Origin: Porphyra umbilicalis
Taxonomy: Eukaryota > Rhodophyta > Bangiophyceae > Bangiales > Bangiaceae
Direction: 5' to 3'
Assembly: GCA_002049455.2 (NCBI GenBank)
Contig: KV918777.1
Coordinates: forward strand, 424,547-488,546
DNA: 64,000 bases
The translations under genes were made by a program, and so were the position numbers. Of the stretch, positions 42,401-52,724 are shown piece by piece (the first letter of the stretch is position 1; every line of letters begins with the position of its first letter). The notes below the pieces were generated by a model. The model did not search any database. It saw only the letters and a program-made list of their open reading frames with translations, and was not told the DNA's origin.

Positions 42401-43082
42401 CGGTGCGTTTGGCGGGTACTGCGTCAACGTGCACGACGTGTGCGATGCGGGGCGGCGGGCGTTTGCGACCAACGCGCTGCTGGACGGGGGCTTGGCGGAA
42501 CTGCACTTCCGGTGCGCCAATGCGTCAATGCCCATCGCCGTCTTGTCATGCTCCCAGTCGGCTTCCTTCACGACCATTGCTGGGGATGAGGTAAGTCTTC
42601 GGCGCGCTGTCCTGTCTATCATGGACGTGCTGAGTACCTGGGATGCATCTGTGGACCGGTTTGTGATGCTGTTCAACATTGGGAACTATCATTGGATATC
42701 GGCTTCTATCTCTTTCTCGTCTCGCTCCGTGGTCCTTTATGATTCTGGGAGAAGTAACTCCAGCGCCAAGGCATTCATCCTTTCCAGGCTGCTCCTGTTC
42801 GCGCGACAGGCGGAGCTCCGGCGGCGGGCGGTTGTCCTCAACGCGGTGGTAGAGGACATCAAGTGGCGGACGGACGAGGAGATCAACCGGCCGACGCAGC
42901 AAGACGGCTACAACTGCGGGCTGTTTGCGTTCTCGTTCCTCTGGTGCTCCGTGCACGGGGTGGACTTCGCGTCTCTGCCGGTCGTCGGCGACCATCTGCG
43001 GCTCTCTCTTCTGCATTTTGTGTTGCAGAGCGGGCGTTCGCGCCAAGCGCAGCTGGCGCTGAGGAAGCACGCGGTAGGATGA
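39492..43082 (+). CDS. Ulp1/SENP-like cysteine protease ORF of the KDZ element
   Basis: 1196 residues from ATG 39492. The first 350 or so are Pro/Ser/Thr-rich and probably disordered. A middle region (about 40560-41450) has no recognised domain, then a Lys/Ala-rich coil. The C-terminal 200 residues have the C48 (SUMO-protease) layout: His in NIGNYHWISASI (42691-42693), Asp in VVLYDSGRS (42741-42743), Gln and Cys in TQQDGYNCGLFAF (Cys 42914-42916). All catalytic residues are present. Ulp1-like proteases ride in several large DNA transposons; their role there is not settled. Confidence 0.82.
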   Translation: MAWSQVDGDATGRPPCGREASVFGSQNPDSLPSWSLLPLSQPAASPSGRYGWVTGLGGGADEPLASTNDKGATMGATVGAGPWLSPPLSLPPISPPLLTALPRAEAVEDVCAPTTGIYPATSGGLISGSPMPTLPPISSLLGSSMSQPMPPPPPPPPPPPPIAPLPPPPLPPPPPLAQLLSLPQPRRPSSPSPRPRSPPPTPPPPPLRPPSAPPPPRPLSRFPPPPRPPPPPPSAPSAVTRAPVSDTARPPPGSSTPLPAARSAPAPPDAVPKASRRRSLAASAATAVPSSAAPAFVLKTKAAAPSKGTTTPSTSPLFASTEKTSSGEPSQAGPSATPSQTPSSTAPVRPALGRRNTFDAMSLSILQMMCCAARQLLSLVAATPKWTNVWLVLEAGDGSATSPFYGHIINCGKDADAVASSESGELCADWWAFRGGKQGRRPAAKAASATVGASGNKPSAGHAGGGGGNTKDGEDNKTDGQSGNGAGRDGQDVKSGGDDGGDAASSGATSYPEQKMLSRSAVKGIVERHAGSKTLSKDDLAAVLVSGGLDDFKEITYGDIEDIFLRAAVVLRARCDTKNAFSWARFCPVPLLANGWSTPSLPHTVHGSDFVPPNHRSSKGQGIDKKRLMVCVAIHLSPFSAKIFEEHFSACRASGKKKRKRCNDPFAGAETANGKPQKKGKSGGITGKLTRAEQLSAAAKARLNKMEAQHAARIAKTKADAVKAATISLAARAKAASEAAGKAAANPSAPAKRRMDPPAACGDNSGGRKRSTMGPAALDALCVLERVSGQVRMHEAWMRQPTSLLPPSTTVTVVSLCGAALSAAARASVSVRVVLPRPLLKIAFAQLAAAIRAAPPRLSDTTNATELAVRLTLGNYEPVFAFQTTLDQMSSVLAFNDTIELSPGFLSWVGQLGVCNDVLPPQLNFFSGEATQIRTMAGAVRDDVAGRLLGDCVWAMPPVGRRSDATPSTHGAFGGYCVNVHDVCDAGRRAFATNALLDGGLAELHFRCANASMPIAVLSCSQSASFTTIAGDEVSLRRAVLSIMDVLSTWDASVDRFVMLFNIGNYHWISASISFSSRSVVLYDSGRSNSSAKAFILSRLLLFARQAELRRRAVVLNAVVEDIKWRTDEEINRPTQQDGYNCGLFAFSFLWCSVHGVDFASLPVVGDHLRLSLLHFVLQSGRSRQAQLALRKHAVG

Positions 43083-46000
43083 TGGTCGTAGCGAGGATGC
43101 ATTCGTGTTTTTCTTGGCGAGATTTTGTCGTCATGCACAGTTCAATACATGGCTCAGAACACTCTTGCTCTCGACGAAATGTAGCCATCGTAGGCCCTAC
43201 CACGCCTCGCCACCACACCGAGCGCCATCACCCCGCTGCTGCTCCACCACCCGATCACACACGGCTACTACCCGACCTCCTTTCCCCGGCGCCGACACGC
43301 CGCCACCGCCCCACTGCCTCACAAGCACGCCCCGGGTGCCGCCCGACCACCCCACCACAGCATCGCCGCCCCTCTGGCGAGGCACATACCCACCAGCGCA
43401 TCGCCCTCCCGCCCCAGTTGCGCTCCATCCCCGAGCATCCGCACCTCTGGCAGACGGCACAAACACGGACCGATCACACCCCCAATCGAAAGGGGTGCGT
43501 CCAAAGTACCAGGATTGCCTTCTCAACTTCCACTGCTTGCCACCTCCATCGGACACCACAATACAAAGCAAATCGAAAGCGCTCAAAAAGCGACCGCGTG
43601 CGGCGCACGGGATGTCAAGGGGGGGGGGACGGCGGCCACCACCGCTTGCGCGCCGCCGCCTGCACACACAACGCACCGTCGGTGGGGGGGGGGGGGAACC
43701 GCGCGCACAACAACAAAAAATATGAAGAGAGGGGGCGTACCGCGGGGCGCGAGGGGAAGGCGGCACAACAACAAAAAAATTGAAGAAAGGCGGCGTACCG
43801 CGGGGCGCGGGGGGACGGTGCGGCCGCCGCCGGCGCGAGCCAAGGCCGGTCGGCTGCCGCGTGACGCAAACGGGGCGCGGGAGGGGGGGGTGCCGACCCG
43901 CGGACGCACGCGGTATGCGCGCGGCGGCGCCGCTCCCGCCGTGGCCGCGCCGTGCGCCGTGGTCAGTGTCTGTGGCGGTGGTGGTAGACGCAGCGGCGGT
44001 CCACGCCGCTTGGGCTGCCGCCGCTTCCCACGGCAAGTAACCTCCCCGCGGCGGCCAGCCGGAGACGGGGCGGCCATTCCTCGTGCTCCCCCCCGCCTCC
44101 CCCGTCATGTCGACCACTAGCAGCACGACGGAAGAACTCTTGGCACCAAACACCCCATCTCACACACGCAAGACACATGAACTGCACATAGAAAAGAAGT
44201 GGGAGACGTACTGGTTGATAGAACTCAAAGGCCTTCAGCCAAGGGAGCATCAGGTGTTTTTAGGCGCGAACCAGGCTGCTCCGTGAGAACCGTAGGCGCT
44301 CGATGTTTGGCTGCCTCTGAACGAGGCGCCTAGTGCATCGTGCAAGCCCATGAAGAGGCGCTCGTTGTTCGAAGCAGCCCCCGTGAGGGGCGCTAAGAAC
44401 ATCGTGCAAGCCCCAAGCGGGCGCTCGACCCCCTAGCTCCATGTAGCGAGGGCAGGGAGGCGTGCTGCCCGTCGGGCCCGGCGCAGCACACGCAGCGCTG
44501 CCCATAGTCGTGGCGCGCGGTACGTGGTGCCGCCGAGTATGTCCACGCCGACGGCGCCAGTGTTTGTCGTCAGCGCTCGTCGATGGATCTTCCCCTTCTC
44601 CCTCCGTGCTAGTATTCTCCCCGCGTCCCTCTCTGTCCTCTCGGAGGCGCTCGACCCCCACTCCGCACTTGCGGACCTCCCCAAACGTCTTCCCGGCACC
44701 GCCAACCGCCAGTGTGCCCTTGCGTGCCATGCCACCGCCCGCGCTCTTGCACACATCGCGACCGTCGCGGCGTCTGGACCGCGTCAGCACGCACCGCCAC
44801 GCTCTGTGCGCAGCGCTGGCGCCTCCCCGGCATCGCTGGGGAGCGGTCGCACCCTTCTGCTCATGTTGGCACCTGCCCGAGTTATTCACACGCGGTGGGT
44901 GAGGAGCGGTCGCTTCCACCCCGCCGGTTCCAATCGGCCCTGCGATCGGACGCGCAATCTCAATTATTAAATGTTGGTCGGACCCGAACGACCCTTGAGG
45001 AGAAATAATGAAGGATCTGCGTTGGTGTGGGGCCGAATTGGTTTACGGGTGGGGCCAGAGCGAAAGGGTGCGAATTCGAAACGCAAGAGTTGCGGGGATG
45101 TAAAGGGGTGCTACATGACCACAGCCCTCTCTTGCCCTCTCCCGCGCCTGAAAAGCCTGACTAAACATCTGCGAACCTGAGCTTGCCCGCTCACGCGGCA
45201 ATTTCTGGGCCCCCAAGAAGAGTGTTCGATCACATGCTCTCGAATATCCTCTGAAACGTAGTTGAAATCATTTTCCCTTCCAAAAGCATAAACCGTTTCC
45301 GCCGACATCACTTACCCCCTCTGATCCCGGCGTCCAGCGTGGTTGTCAACCTCAGGAGAAGCAGATTTTCATGAGCAATAATGCATACATACTGAATGGG
45401 AAGGTTCGGAACAGATGTGCTGAACTTCTACAGAGAGTTTTCACCTTGAAATGTTTTCTGACCTCTGCTTCCTTGGCCCTCGCGCCACATCGCCACGTCC
45501 ACGGGAAAGGGTTTTCATTCGAGTCACTGTGCACCCAGTGGAGAAGTGGTCTTCGACCCCATGTGTCCACCCCACAGATATTGTGAGCAGGCAATTTATT
45601 GAGAAGAGTGTCGATCGGTAGTCGACTCGACGTTGGTGACCGGGTTCGCGCGGGACCTCTTGAAACGCTTTCTGCGGGGGGGGGGGCGGTCGCATTGCTC
45701 TCTGGGGGGGGGGCCGATGCAACGGCCTCTGGGGGGTCTAGGAGGACGGTTTTGATCGCCCTCTGCACATCATGAGAGATGGATTCTTCCACCCCGTTTG
45801 CGGCGGGTCTGGTCAGCTGCCTCGCGGTGCCGGCGTCCTGTCTGCCCGTTACCAGTCCGGCGGCGGCGTTGCGACCGTGTCGCTCCGCATTGGAGCGCAT
45901 GGCATGAGCGACTTCAGTTTGGGGAGCGGCCTTAGACCCTCGTGCGGTTTCCCGACCAGTTCCTATGGCCACAATACGCAGTGGCAATGGAAACCGTTGT

Positions 46001-47235
46001 CATCTGTACCCTTTCGGGTCTAGTCCCCATGTGGTTCTCTCTAGAAACCCCCCAGGTGGTCCGCGTGCCGCGCCCTGCGCCTCGCCCCATTGCTCCCGGC
46101 GCGTGGACGCCGCCATCCCATCGTACACGGCGCCGTACTGGCAGCACACCCGCTCCCGCACGCCTGCTGGCCGCCGCAGCTTCCGCACCTACCGGTCCCT
46201 CCCCATCCAGCACCCCACCCAAATGGGCGTCTGGCGCACCAGCAGCAGTGCGGGGAGGGGTTTGAAGGGGAAAAAAGTTACCGGCTGCCGCGGACGCGGC
46301 TGCTTCTGCCGTACGGGCGGCGGTGGTCTGGCAGTTGTATGGCGACTACATTCGTGTGGCACTGTCGGGGCGGCGCCGCCGTCGCCAGTGTAGCTACACC
46401 TGCTGCCGCTCGTCCTCGCTGGCGCATTGGAGCTCCGCTTACCCGGTTCTCTGCGCGGCATGGGCTGGCTGGTGCTGCGGCCGACCACACGAGACCCCAG
46501 CGGCGGTGGCGACACCGGTGCTGGCACCGCCCTGGACAAGCATGCCACCGCTAGGACCGCTCTGGGCGGCGGCGCCCCGAAACGCAACAATGCTTGTCGG
46601 CTCCCACGCATTCCCCTATGAACCCCCGCCACAACGCCGGTGTATTCTGATGTCGCCCTGATGGCAAACTCGACAGCCGCCCCCATGTCCTTCTCGGCCA
46701 CCGCCCCAGCAGTTAGTATGCTCGCCTCAGCTGAGCGCAGCGCCCCCAAAAAGTACCCCACCTCACGTCCACCGCGTGTACCATCACCCTCATTTGCATC
46801 GCGATGCGGAACCCCCCGCCGAGAGCGTACCCCCCAGGGTCCTACCCGCCCATTTGGACGCTAGCACCCACGGGTGCACTATTGGCAGCTACGCGATTCT
46901 GGCGGCGCGTTTCCCGGGAGGCTGCTTAATGGTACCATTGGAGCAGCTTACCGCCTCGGTGACAGCGACAGGTGCTGGGGTGGGGGGATAGGAGCCTACC
47001 GGGTGAGTGGTACCCGACTTGGGGTTTGCACTTACTGAGCGAGGATACGGTACGGGGGGGGGGCACCTACAGGATGCGTAGGCACTGGGGGAGTGGGGGG
47101 CAGCTGAGGAGGTAATATGCTGGTGCGCACTGCGTGTCTGCCCCAACATTGAATGCAACTTCGGCGGCCCTCGTGAGTACCGACAAAGCTACTGTATAGC
47201 CACATAATCATGAGAAAGAAAAAGTATCGTATCTA
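43083..47235. other. Interior of the KDZ element between its two genes
   Basis: 4.2 kb with no convincing gene. It contains a tandem duplication of about 60 bp around an A-rich ACAACAACAAAAAA core (43697-43815) and short repeats of CATCGTGCAAGCCC near 44337 and 44400. A - strand frame at 46189-46761 (starting MGYFLGALRSAEAS) is open for 190 codons, but I cannot support it. Confidence 0.4.
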
Positions 47236-50200
47236 TCATACTCTATCGGCTTGGGACACGTCCACGTGCGTGCGTCTATACCACTCCGGCCACTTGCACG
47301 ACTCACCCAAAGTCTTGTTGTCCCGGTGCATTGCCACGGCATTAGCCAACACCTGCTGGTACACGGTGAAGGTGATGAACTGGTCTTGCTTCATCTGGCG
47401 GAGGTGATGCTGCTGCCGGCGGGAGAGAGCGTTGCGCTCCTCACACGAGGAGGTGTTGACGCCGTCGAGCGACACGAATGAGTCGGGGCTCATGGCGGCC
47501 GAGCAGTCGGTGTGGTTCTCCCGCCAGTGAAGCCTGTCACACCTGAGGGCGACAAGCCGCGCCAGGTACGGCAGCCTCACCAACGCCGACTTGAGCGTTG
47601 CGCAGGCAAAGTCGTAGACGGTCGTCAACGGCATCTTCACAAACCGCTGCGCGACGAATTCGAGCGGCATGCGCTGGCTCTCTGACCCTGTCAACACCAT
47701 CACGCCGATGCATTTGGGGTGCGCACAGCTGCAAAAGACGCCGACGGTGCCGCCGGTGTGGGAGTTCTCCTTTCCCATCTCGTGCCGGCACGAAGGCAGG
47801 TCCGTGTTGGCCGTCGCCGCGCCCGAAAACCCCGGCATTGGGCGCAGCACGCGGAGGCCCGGCGCCCATACGCCGGTCCGCAGGTAGTCATCCCACTGGT
47901 CCGTGTACTCGCTGTACACGGACCGATAGGCGGCCACGGACGCGGGCGGCAACAGCCACGCGTCGGTGTACTCCTTGTGGGAGAACGTGTGCAGCGGGTG
48001 AGCCGCGGCCATGTTGTTTCTCAGGGAGTCAAGCGCCTGACCGTCTAGAACAGCCGCGCTGTCCGTGTCTCCAACCCACTTGTTGTACTCAGCTACCCGC
48101 CCCTTGAGGGCCGACAGCACATCCGCCAGCAGGACGCGCAAGTTGGGGTCAACGGCCAGGCCCGGGCCCAAACAAGCGACGGCGCCACGAAGAAGGCGCT
48201 GCTCGGCGACGAGGGGCAGTCCCAGAACGGAGGCCAGGGCAGGCACAGAGAAGCGCTCGGACCGCAACACGGCCACCACCTCATCGATCGCAACCCAGCA
48301 CCCCTGCGGTGCCCAAACAAAGACGGGGTCGACCACGACCGCGCGCACAAACTCCATTACCTTGAGCGCGGACGCAGCCGTGCTGGGGATGTGGGGCAAG
48401 AGCGGAAGGCTCAAGCTGAGCAGCCGCGCTGCGCCCATGGCCCCTCCCGTTGTCGCGAGCGCCGGCTCCTCCAGGGCCTCCGCGTAGGCAAGGAGCGGCG
48501 CATCGCGCTCCCAGACCTCCTCAGCGGGCTTCGGGATGGGCCGCGGCAGGTCAAAGCCGTCGTCGTCCTCACTGGAACAGACGTCGGAGCCGCTAGAAAA
48601 CTCAGATAATGAGGAAGAGGTGCTCCCCGACGCGCGGTCAACCGCATGGAGCGCGCGCTTCCGGCCGCGCTTCTCGTCGCCTGCTTGCAGCGTGGCGTCG
48701 CGCGACGAAGAGCCGTCGCCACCGCCGGCGACCACCGACGCGGGGGGGGGGATTGCAGGATGCGGCGGCAACTCGACGGCAAGAGCATGCACCCGTCGCA
48801 TGAGGGCGACCGGCACACGGCGCCGGAGCTCAGCGGCTGCTGCCTCAATCGTGAGGGCGATCGACCTTGCCGCAGTCCTCACGTCAAAAACCCCACGGAG
48901 AAAAGCCACGAGCTGCGGCGAGGCGCCCCCGTCGACCATGGGGTCCCAGCCCCTCTCCCCCGACCTACCGTCCATGTGCGGCTTGTCGCCAGCAAACGAC
49001 TTGTCCACACCGTCGACAACTACGTTGCCCAGCAGCAGCGCCAATGCCATCACATGGCCGCGCATGGCGGTGACGGTAGTGATGGCCTTGGACGACTTAG
49101 TCGCCACGACCTCCTTTTTGACGGACAGCACTAGGCCGATAGCCTTCGACACGGCCTCGTCGGTGATCATGCAGGGTACCAGCGACGCGCGCGAGACGGC
49201 GTGGACCTTGATGTCCGTTCTGTTGAACGATATCTTGTACTTTACGCGGTAGCCCAGCTGTAGGCCGTCAAACGACACGATCGCGTAGCTGCCGTCAGCA
49301 CGCCTGCACGTAGCGCACGAGACGGTGTCGTACGGGAGGCCTTTGATGACCAGCGCCAGGTAGAGCAACACAGCGCTGCGCAAAATCTTCACGGTCCGCA
49401 TGCGCTTGGAAGCGAGCGGGTACTTGCTGCCGGTGTGCAGCTCCGTGAACGCCTCGCGCAAGTACGAAGCCGAGTGCACGGAGCTGCCGTTGCGAGCGAG
49501 GTTGACGGCCACCTCAAACAAGAACGCCTCCGAGTAAACGGTGTAGCAGGAGTGGAAGATGACCCCACGCGACTTGCCGTCGGGTAAGACGCGAAAGAGA
49601 CATTGGTGGCAGCGCCACGTCTCCACCGTGGCTGGCACGACGCCGTCCTCAAACTCGACCGAACCCTTCTTGTACTCGATGGGCGTGGTCGCCTCCCGGC
49701 CGACGAGGCAATACGGGCACAGCGCGCCGGCCGCGTACCGCACAAGGCGCGACGGGTCGCGAAGCGCGCGCATTAGGTCCGCGCGCTCCTTCTGGGCGAC
49801 CAGAGGAGGCACGAGATGGCGGGGGGCGGCCGACCGAGGAGACCACTTGAAGCGGTTGACCGGCAAAAGGGGCTCGGTGGCGCCCGGCAAGTGCGGCGGC
49901 AGCTCGACGGCACCGGTCGCCACTTGGTCGCCGGCCGCGCCGGCGGCGCTCAAACCCGCCTCGGCCAGCAAGCGCTCCTCATCGTCAACCTCCTTGTCCA
50001 CGTCAGATTCGGTGCTGTCTTCCAGCCCCTCCAAATTCGCCTTGGCAGCCGCCACGGCGGCGCCGGCGTGGCCGCAGGTGCCGTCGCCCGTCCGGCAGGA
50101 CAAGCAAACCCAAGAGCCACCACGCGTGCAGCGCACGGCAGAGAAGGGCCAACTGCTGTTCCCATTTCGCACGACGCACGTCTTCTCGCCGTACAGCACA

Positions 50201-51144
50201 CCCCGCCCGGCCTCGAGGCGTCCGGTCTTGAGCGGCGCCTGGAGCACCAGGAAGAGGTCGTCCATACGCACCCCCATCGCCCTCCGCACCTTCTCAAGCG
50301 CGTCCACCATCGGGGCGTGCATGGAGCAGCCGCCCTCACCAAGGCACCGCTCCTCCGCGCTGCAGGCAGTCACGACGTTGTGCCCCACCAACGACGCTGT
50401 GACAACGAGGAGCTCGTGTTGTCCCTTGCCGTTGCGCGCGCCGAGGCCTCCAAATCTCAAGACGACCCCTATGGCGCCACTCGGCGCCAGGTCCCACGCG
50501 CGACCGCGCAACGCCTTGTACGTGATGCCCTTTAGTTCTCGGCGCAGCTGCCGTAGACCCGCCAACGACTGAAACGTCCGCGCGCTGGAGTCAAAGTGCT
50601 CCTTGAGGCTGTGCCGGGCTGCCGTCGCGAACATGACGACGAGCACGTCGACCAACGACTTGCGCAGCTTCAAACCCGAGCCCTCCACCCGTCCGGGCCC
50701 CTCGTTCTGCCATCCGCTGCCGTTGTTCTTGACGCCCGCCACGTTGAAGCCGCGCCTCGGGATGGCCATGTTGGCGTTGCCCGACAGGACGGCGTCGGCG
50801 GTGGAGTAGTCAACCGTGCCGCCGTCGAATTGGTGCGTCGTTGTTGTGGCGGGGCGCAACGCCCATGAGGATGCCGCCCGCGGTTGTAGGCCTCCAAGAT
50901 CCCGGAAAATCGAGGACGCCGACGAGTACTCCATCCAAACTCCAGTTTCGACCTCGACGGCATGTGTGCCACTGCCATGCTCCGCAGTGGACGGGTGGTG
51001 CGGCGAGGCACCGCCAGCGGCAGCCACAACACCAGCGGCGGAAAACGAAGCCGCAACAAAAACCGCCAGCCACAGGGACCGAACCGCGCACCAGCTTGTG
51101 GCCACTGCACTTGCAGCGCTGATGGTCGAAATGTAACTCACCAT
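47236..51144 (-). CDS. KDZ (Kyakuja-Dileera-Zisupton) transposase
   Basis: 1302 residues from ATG 51144, uninterrupted. A SWIM-like zinc finger, WVCLSCRTGDGTCGH, lies near residue 345. A Cys-pair cluster (LCPYCLVG ... WRCHQCLFRV) precedes the nuclease core. Candidate catalytic acids are Asp in VSFDGLQLGYR (about residue 625), Asp in VYDFACATLKS (about 1176) and Glu in NTSSCEERN (about 1236). Between the last two lies DRLHWRENHTDCSAAM, the His/Cys signature of KDZ enzymes. An acidic Ser/Asp insert (about 48560-48620) separates the first acid from the rest. A MULE is the main alternative, since it also has SWIM and 9-bp duplications, but the YD-x-AC/HW-x-NH-x2-C pattern fits KDZ better. Confidence 0.78.
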   Translation of the reverse strand: MVSYISTISAASAVATSWCAVRSLWLAVFVAASFSAAGVVAAAGGASPHHPSTAEHGSGTHAVEVETGVWMEYSSASSIFRDLGGLQPRAASSWALRPATTTTHQFDGGTVDYSTADAVLSGNANMAIPRRGFNVAGVKNNGSGWQNEGPGRVEGSGLKLRKSLVDVLVVMFATAARHSLKEHFDSSARTFQSLAGLRQLRRELKGITYKALRGRAWDLAPSGAIGVVLRFGGLGARNGKGQHELLVVTASLVGHNVVTACSAEERCLGEGGCSMHAPMVDALEKVRRAMGVRMDDLFLVLQAPLKTGRLEAGRGVLYGEKTCVVRNGNSSWPFSAVRCTRGGSWVCLSCRTGDGTCGHAGAAVAAAKANLEGLEDSTESDVDKEVDDEERLLAEAGLSAAGAAGDQVATGAVELPPHLPGATEPLLPVNRFKWSPRSAAPRHLVPPLVAQKERADLMRALRDPSRLVRYAAGALCPYCLVGREATTPIEYKKGSVEFEDGVVPATVETWRCHQCLFRVLPDGKSRGVIFHSCYTVYSEAFLFEVAVNLARNGSSVHSASYLREAFTELHTGSKYPLASKRMRTVKILRSAVLLYLALVIKGLPYDTVSCATCRRADGSYAIVSFDGLQLGYRVKYKISFNRTDIKVHAVSRASLVPCMITDEAVSKAIGLVLSVKKEVVATKSSKAITTVTAMRGHVMALALLLGNVVVDGVDKSFAGDKPHMDGRSGERGWDPMVDGGASPQLVAFLRGVFDVRTAARSIALTIEAAAAELRRRVPVALMRRVHALAVELPPHPAIPPPASVVAGGGDGSSSRDATLQAGDEKRGRKRALHAVDRASGSTSSSLSEFSSGSDVCSSEDDDGFDLPRPIPKPAEEVWERDAPLLAYAEALEEPALATTGGAMGAARLLSLSLPLLPHIPSTAASALKVMEFVRAVVVDPVFVWAPQGCWVAIDEVVAVLRSERFSVPALASVLGLPLVAEQRLLRGAVACLGPGLAVDPNLRVLLADVLSALKGRVAEYNKWVGDTDSAAVLDGQALDSLRNNMAAAHPLHTFSHKEYTDAWLLPPASVAAYRSVYSEYTDQWDDYLRTGVWAPGLRVLRPMPGFSGAATANTDLPSCRHEMGKENSHTGGTVGVFCSCAHPKCIGVMVLTGSESQRMPLEFVAQRFVKMPLTTVYDFACATLKSALVRLPYLARLVALRCDRLHWRENHTDCSAAMSPDSFVSLDGVNTSSCEERNALSRRQQHHLRQMKQDQFITFTVYQQVLANAVAMHRDNKTLGESCKWPEWYRRTHVDVSQADRV

Positions 51145-52204
51145 AGCAGGTGCCTACGGGGGGGCGGCGCCCCCACGAAAACCAGCGGCAACGAGAACCC
51201 TGGCCGCCGCGGTGATGGCGAGGGGCACCACCAGCAGTTGGATCCGTTGCGTCGGGGGGCGGCCGCCTGCCCCAGCAGCACCGCCGACGCCACGCCAAAA
51301 ACGGGAGAAGGAGCGGACGCCGCAACACCGAGCTCGGTGACGCCGGCGGTGGCGACGGCGCCGCCGCGGCGGCGAGGGGAGGGACGCCCCGAGCAAGCAG
51401 AGCGGTGGCGTCGGAGGCGGACGCCTGCCCCAGCAGCACCGCCGACGCCACGCCAAAAACGGGGGAGGGAGCGGACGCTGGAACACCGAGCACGGTCACG
51501 CCGGCGGCGGCGACGGCGCCGCCGCGACGGCGACGGCGCCGCCGCGGCGGCGAGGGGAGGGACGCCCCGAGCAAGCAGAGCGGTGGCGTCGGAGGCGGAC
51601 GCCTGCCCCAGCAGCACCGCCGACGCCACGCCAAAAACGGGGGAGGGAGCGGACGCTGGAACACCGAGCACGGTCACGCCGGCGGCGGCGACGGCGCCGC
51701 CGCGACGGCGACGGCGCCGCCGCGGCGGCGAGGGGAGGGACGCCCCGAGCAAGCTGAGCGGTGGCGTCGGGGGGTTGCCGCCTGCCCCAGCAGCACCGCC
51801 GACGTTACGCCAAAAAGGAGGGGGGGAGCGGGCGCGGCAACGCCGCGCGCGGTGCAGCCGGGGACGGCGACGGCGCCGCCGTGGCGGCGCGGGGAATGGG
51901 CGAGAGCCGGGCGCACGACCGCGGCAGGGTGGAGCACGGTGGCAGCGCGACGAGGTGGTGCCGGGTCGGATCGGGGCACCCCCCACAGCAGTGGCGTAAT
52001 GCGCGACTGGCGGGCGCGCGTGTGGAGCGGCCGCGAGCGGCCAGATCGAGGTGCAATGTTCTCAATCGGTGGCAGGCGCCGGAACATTCAATATATTCAA
52101 TTAGGCAGGGCCTGAGATGAGGCAACCTGGGGAGGTCAAATGATTGGCTGGCAACGATGCACGTGCCAGACGCGAGACCGGGCCTCACGGCCCTTCGGGA
52201 GCGC
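51145..52204. other. Right subterminal region of the KDZ element
   Basis: Upstream of the transposase; made mainly of the 178-bp tandem repeat plus GC-rich flanks, probably containing the transposase promoter. Confidence 0.5.
51265..51880. repeat. Tandem repeat of about 178 bp, three units plus a partial
   Basis: Units begin GCCTGCCCCAGCAGCACCGC at 51265, 51423, 51601 and 51780 (periods 158, 178, 179). The first unit lacks about 20 bp. It lies within the first 740 bp upstream of the KDZ transposase start. Confidence 0.85.
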
Positions 52205-52329
52205 CAAAGTGTCGAGGTTGCCCGACCCCGACAGGCTTCTGGAACGGTCATCTGAGGGGGGTGCCCAATCTGTCGGGGTGCCCCCAGGCCGTGGAAACAG
52301 CGTCGGGGTTTGGAGTGTTTCTCCGTGTA
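52205..52329 (-). repeat. Right terminal inverted repeat of the KDZ element
   Basis: Partner of 38734-38850. CCCCGAC at about 52225 and GTCGGGG at about 52272 and 52302 mirror the motif set of the left end. Confidence 0.75.
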
Positions 52330-52338
52330 CCTACTAGG
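52330..52338 (+). repeat. Right 9-bp target duplication of the KDZ element
   Basis: CCTACTAGG, identical to 38725-38733. Its last four bases are also the first four of the hAT-type MITE. Confidence 0.8.
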
Positions 52339-52716
52339 GTTGCTCAGAACGCCCGGGGCGTCGTTAAGGGCGTCGTTAAGGGCGTCACCAGGGCGTTACT
52401 TGGGCTTCGTGCGCCCCTAACGCCCCAACTCAAAAGGGCGTCAGCAAGGCGTCGCGAAGAGAAAGTTTTCAGGGGGGTCTACATGATTCAGGAGGTGGCA
52501 GCAGTGCAGCTTGGATGGGGACAGGCACCCAGTCTTGACACAAAAATGACATAGGAGAGTACAATATGGATGCCACTTAACCTATACGGTGAATATTAGG
52601 GGCGCTACTTGGGGCGTCGTGAGGGCGTTCTGGCTGCCTAATGGGGCGTCAGTAAGGCGTCGTATCCGTCGCGCGCCCCTGACGCCCCCAATGTAGGGGC
52701 GTCGTCTGCAACCCTA
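52335..52716. mobile_element. 382-bp hAT-type MITE, split from its left flank by the KDZ element
   Basis: Termini are TAGGGTTGC and its complement GCAACCCTA. The 8-bp target duplication CTTCCTAC is at 52717-52724 on the right and 38722-38729 on the far side of the KDZ element. TAGGG-type termini with 8-bp duplications are characteristic of hAT elements. Internally it carries GGGCGTC repeats in both orientations and no gene. Confidence 0.85.
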
Positions 52717-52724
52717 CTTCCTAC

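Larger units (their letters stand above)
38734..52329. mobile_element. 13.6-kb KDZ-type DNA transposon
   Basis: It is bounded by the exact direct repeat CCTACTAGG and by imperfect inverted termini about 100 bp long that share CCAAACCCCGACGCTGTTTC on both ends (38751 and, reversed, to about 52313). Inside are a Ulp1-like protease gene (+) and a large KDZ transposase gene (-), convergent. It sits in the left terminus of an older hAT-type MITE, which confirms its ends. Both genes are uninterrupted, so it may be a recent and potentially autonomous copy. Confidence 0.85.

Noticed and set aside
46189-46761. 190-codon - strand frame inside the KDZ element
   Set aside because: No domain, Pro/Arg-rich second half; noted only as part of the interior.
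47236-51144. MULE transposase as an alternative for the KDZ call
   Set aside because: SWIM finger and 9-bp duplication would fit a MULE, but the finger is N-terminal to the core and the YD-AC and HW-NH-C motifs fit KDZ.
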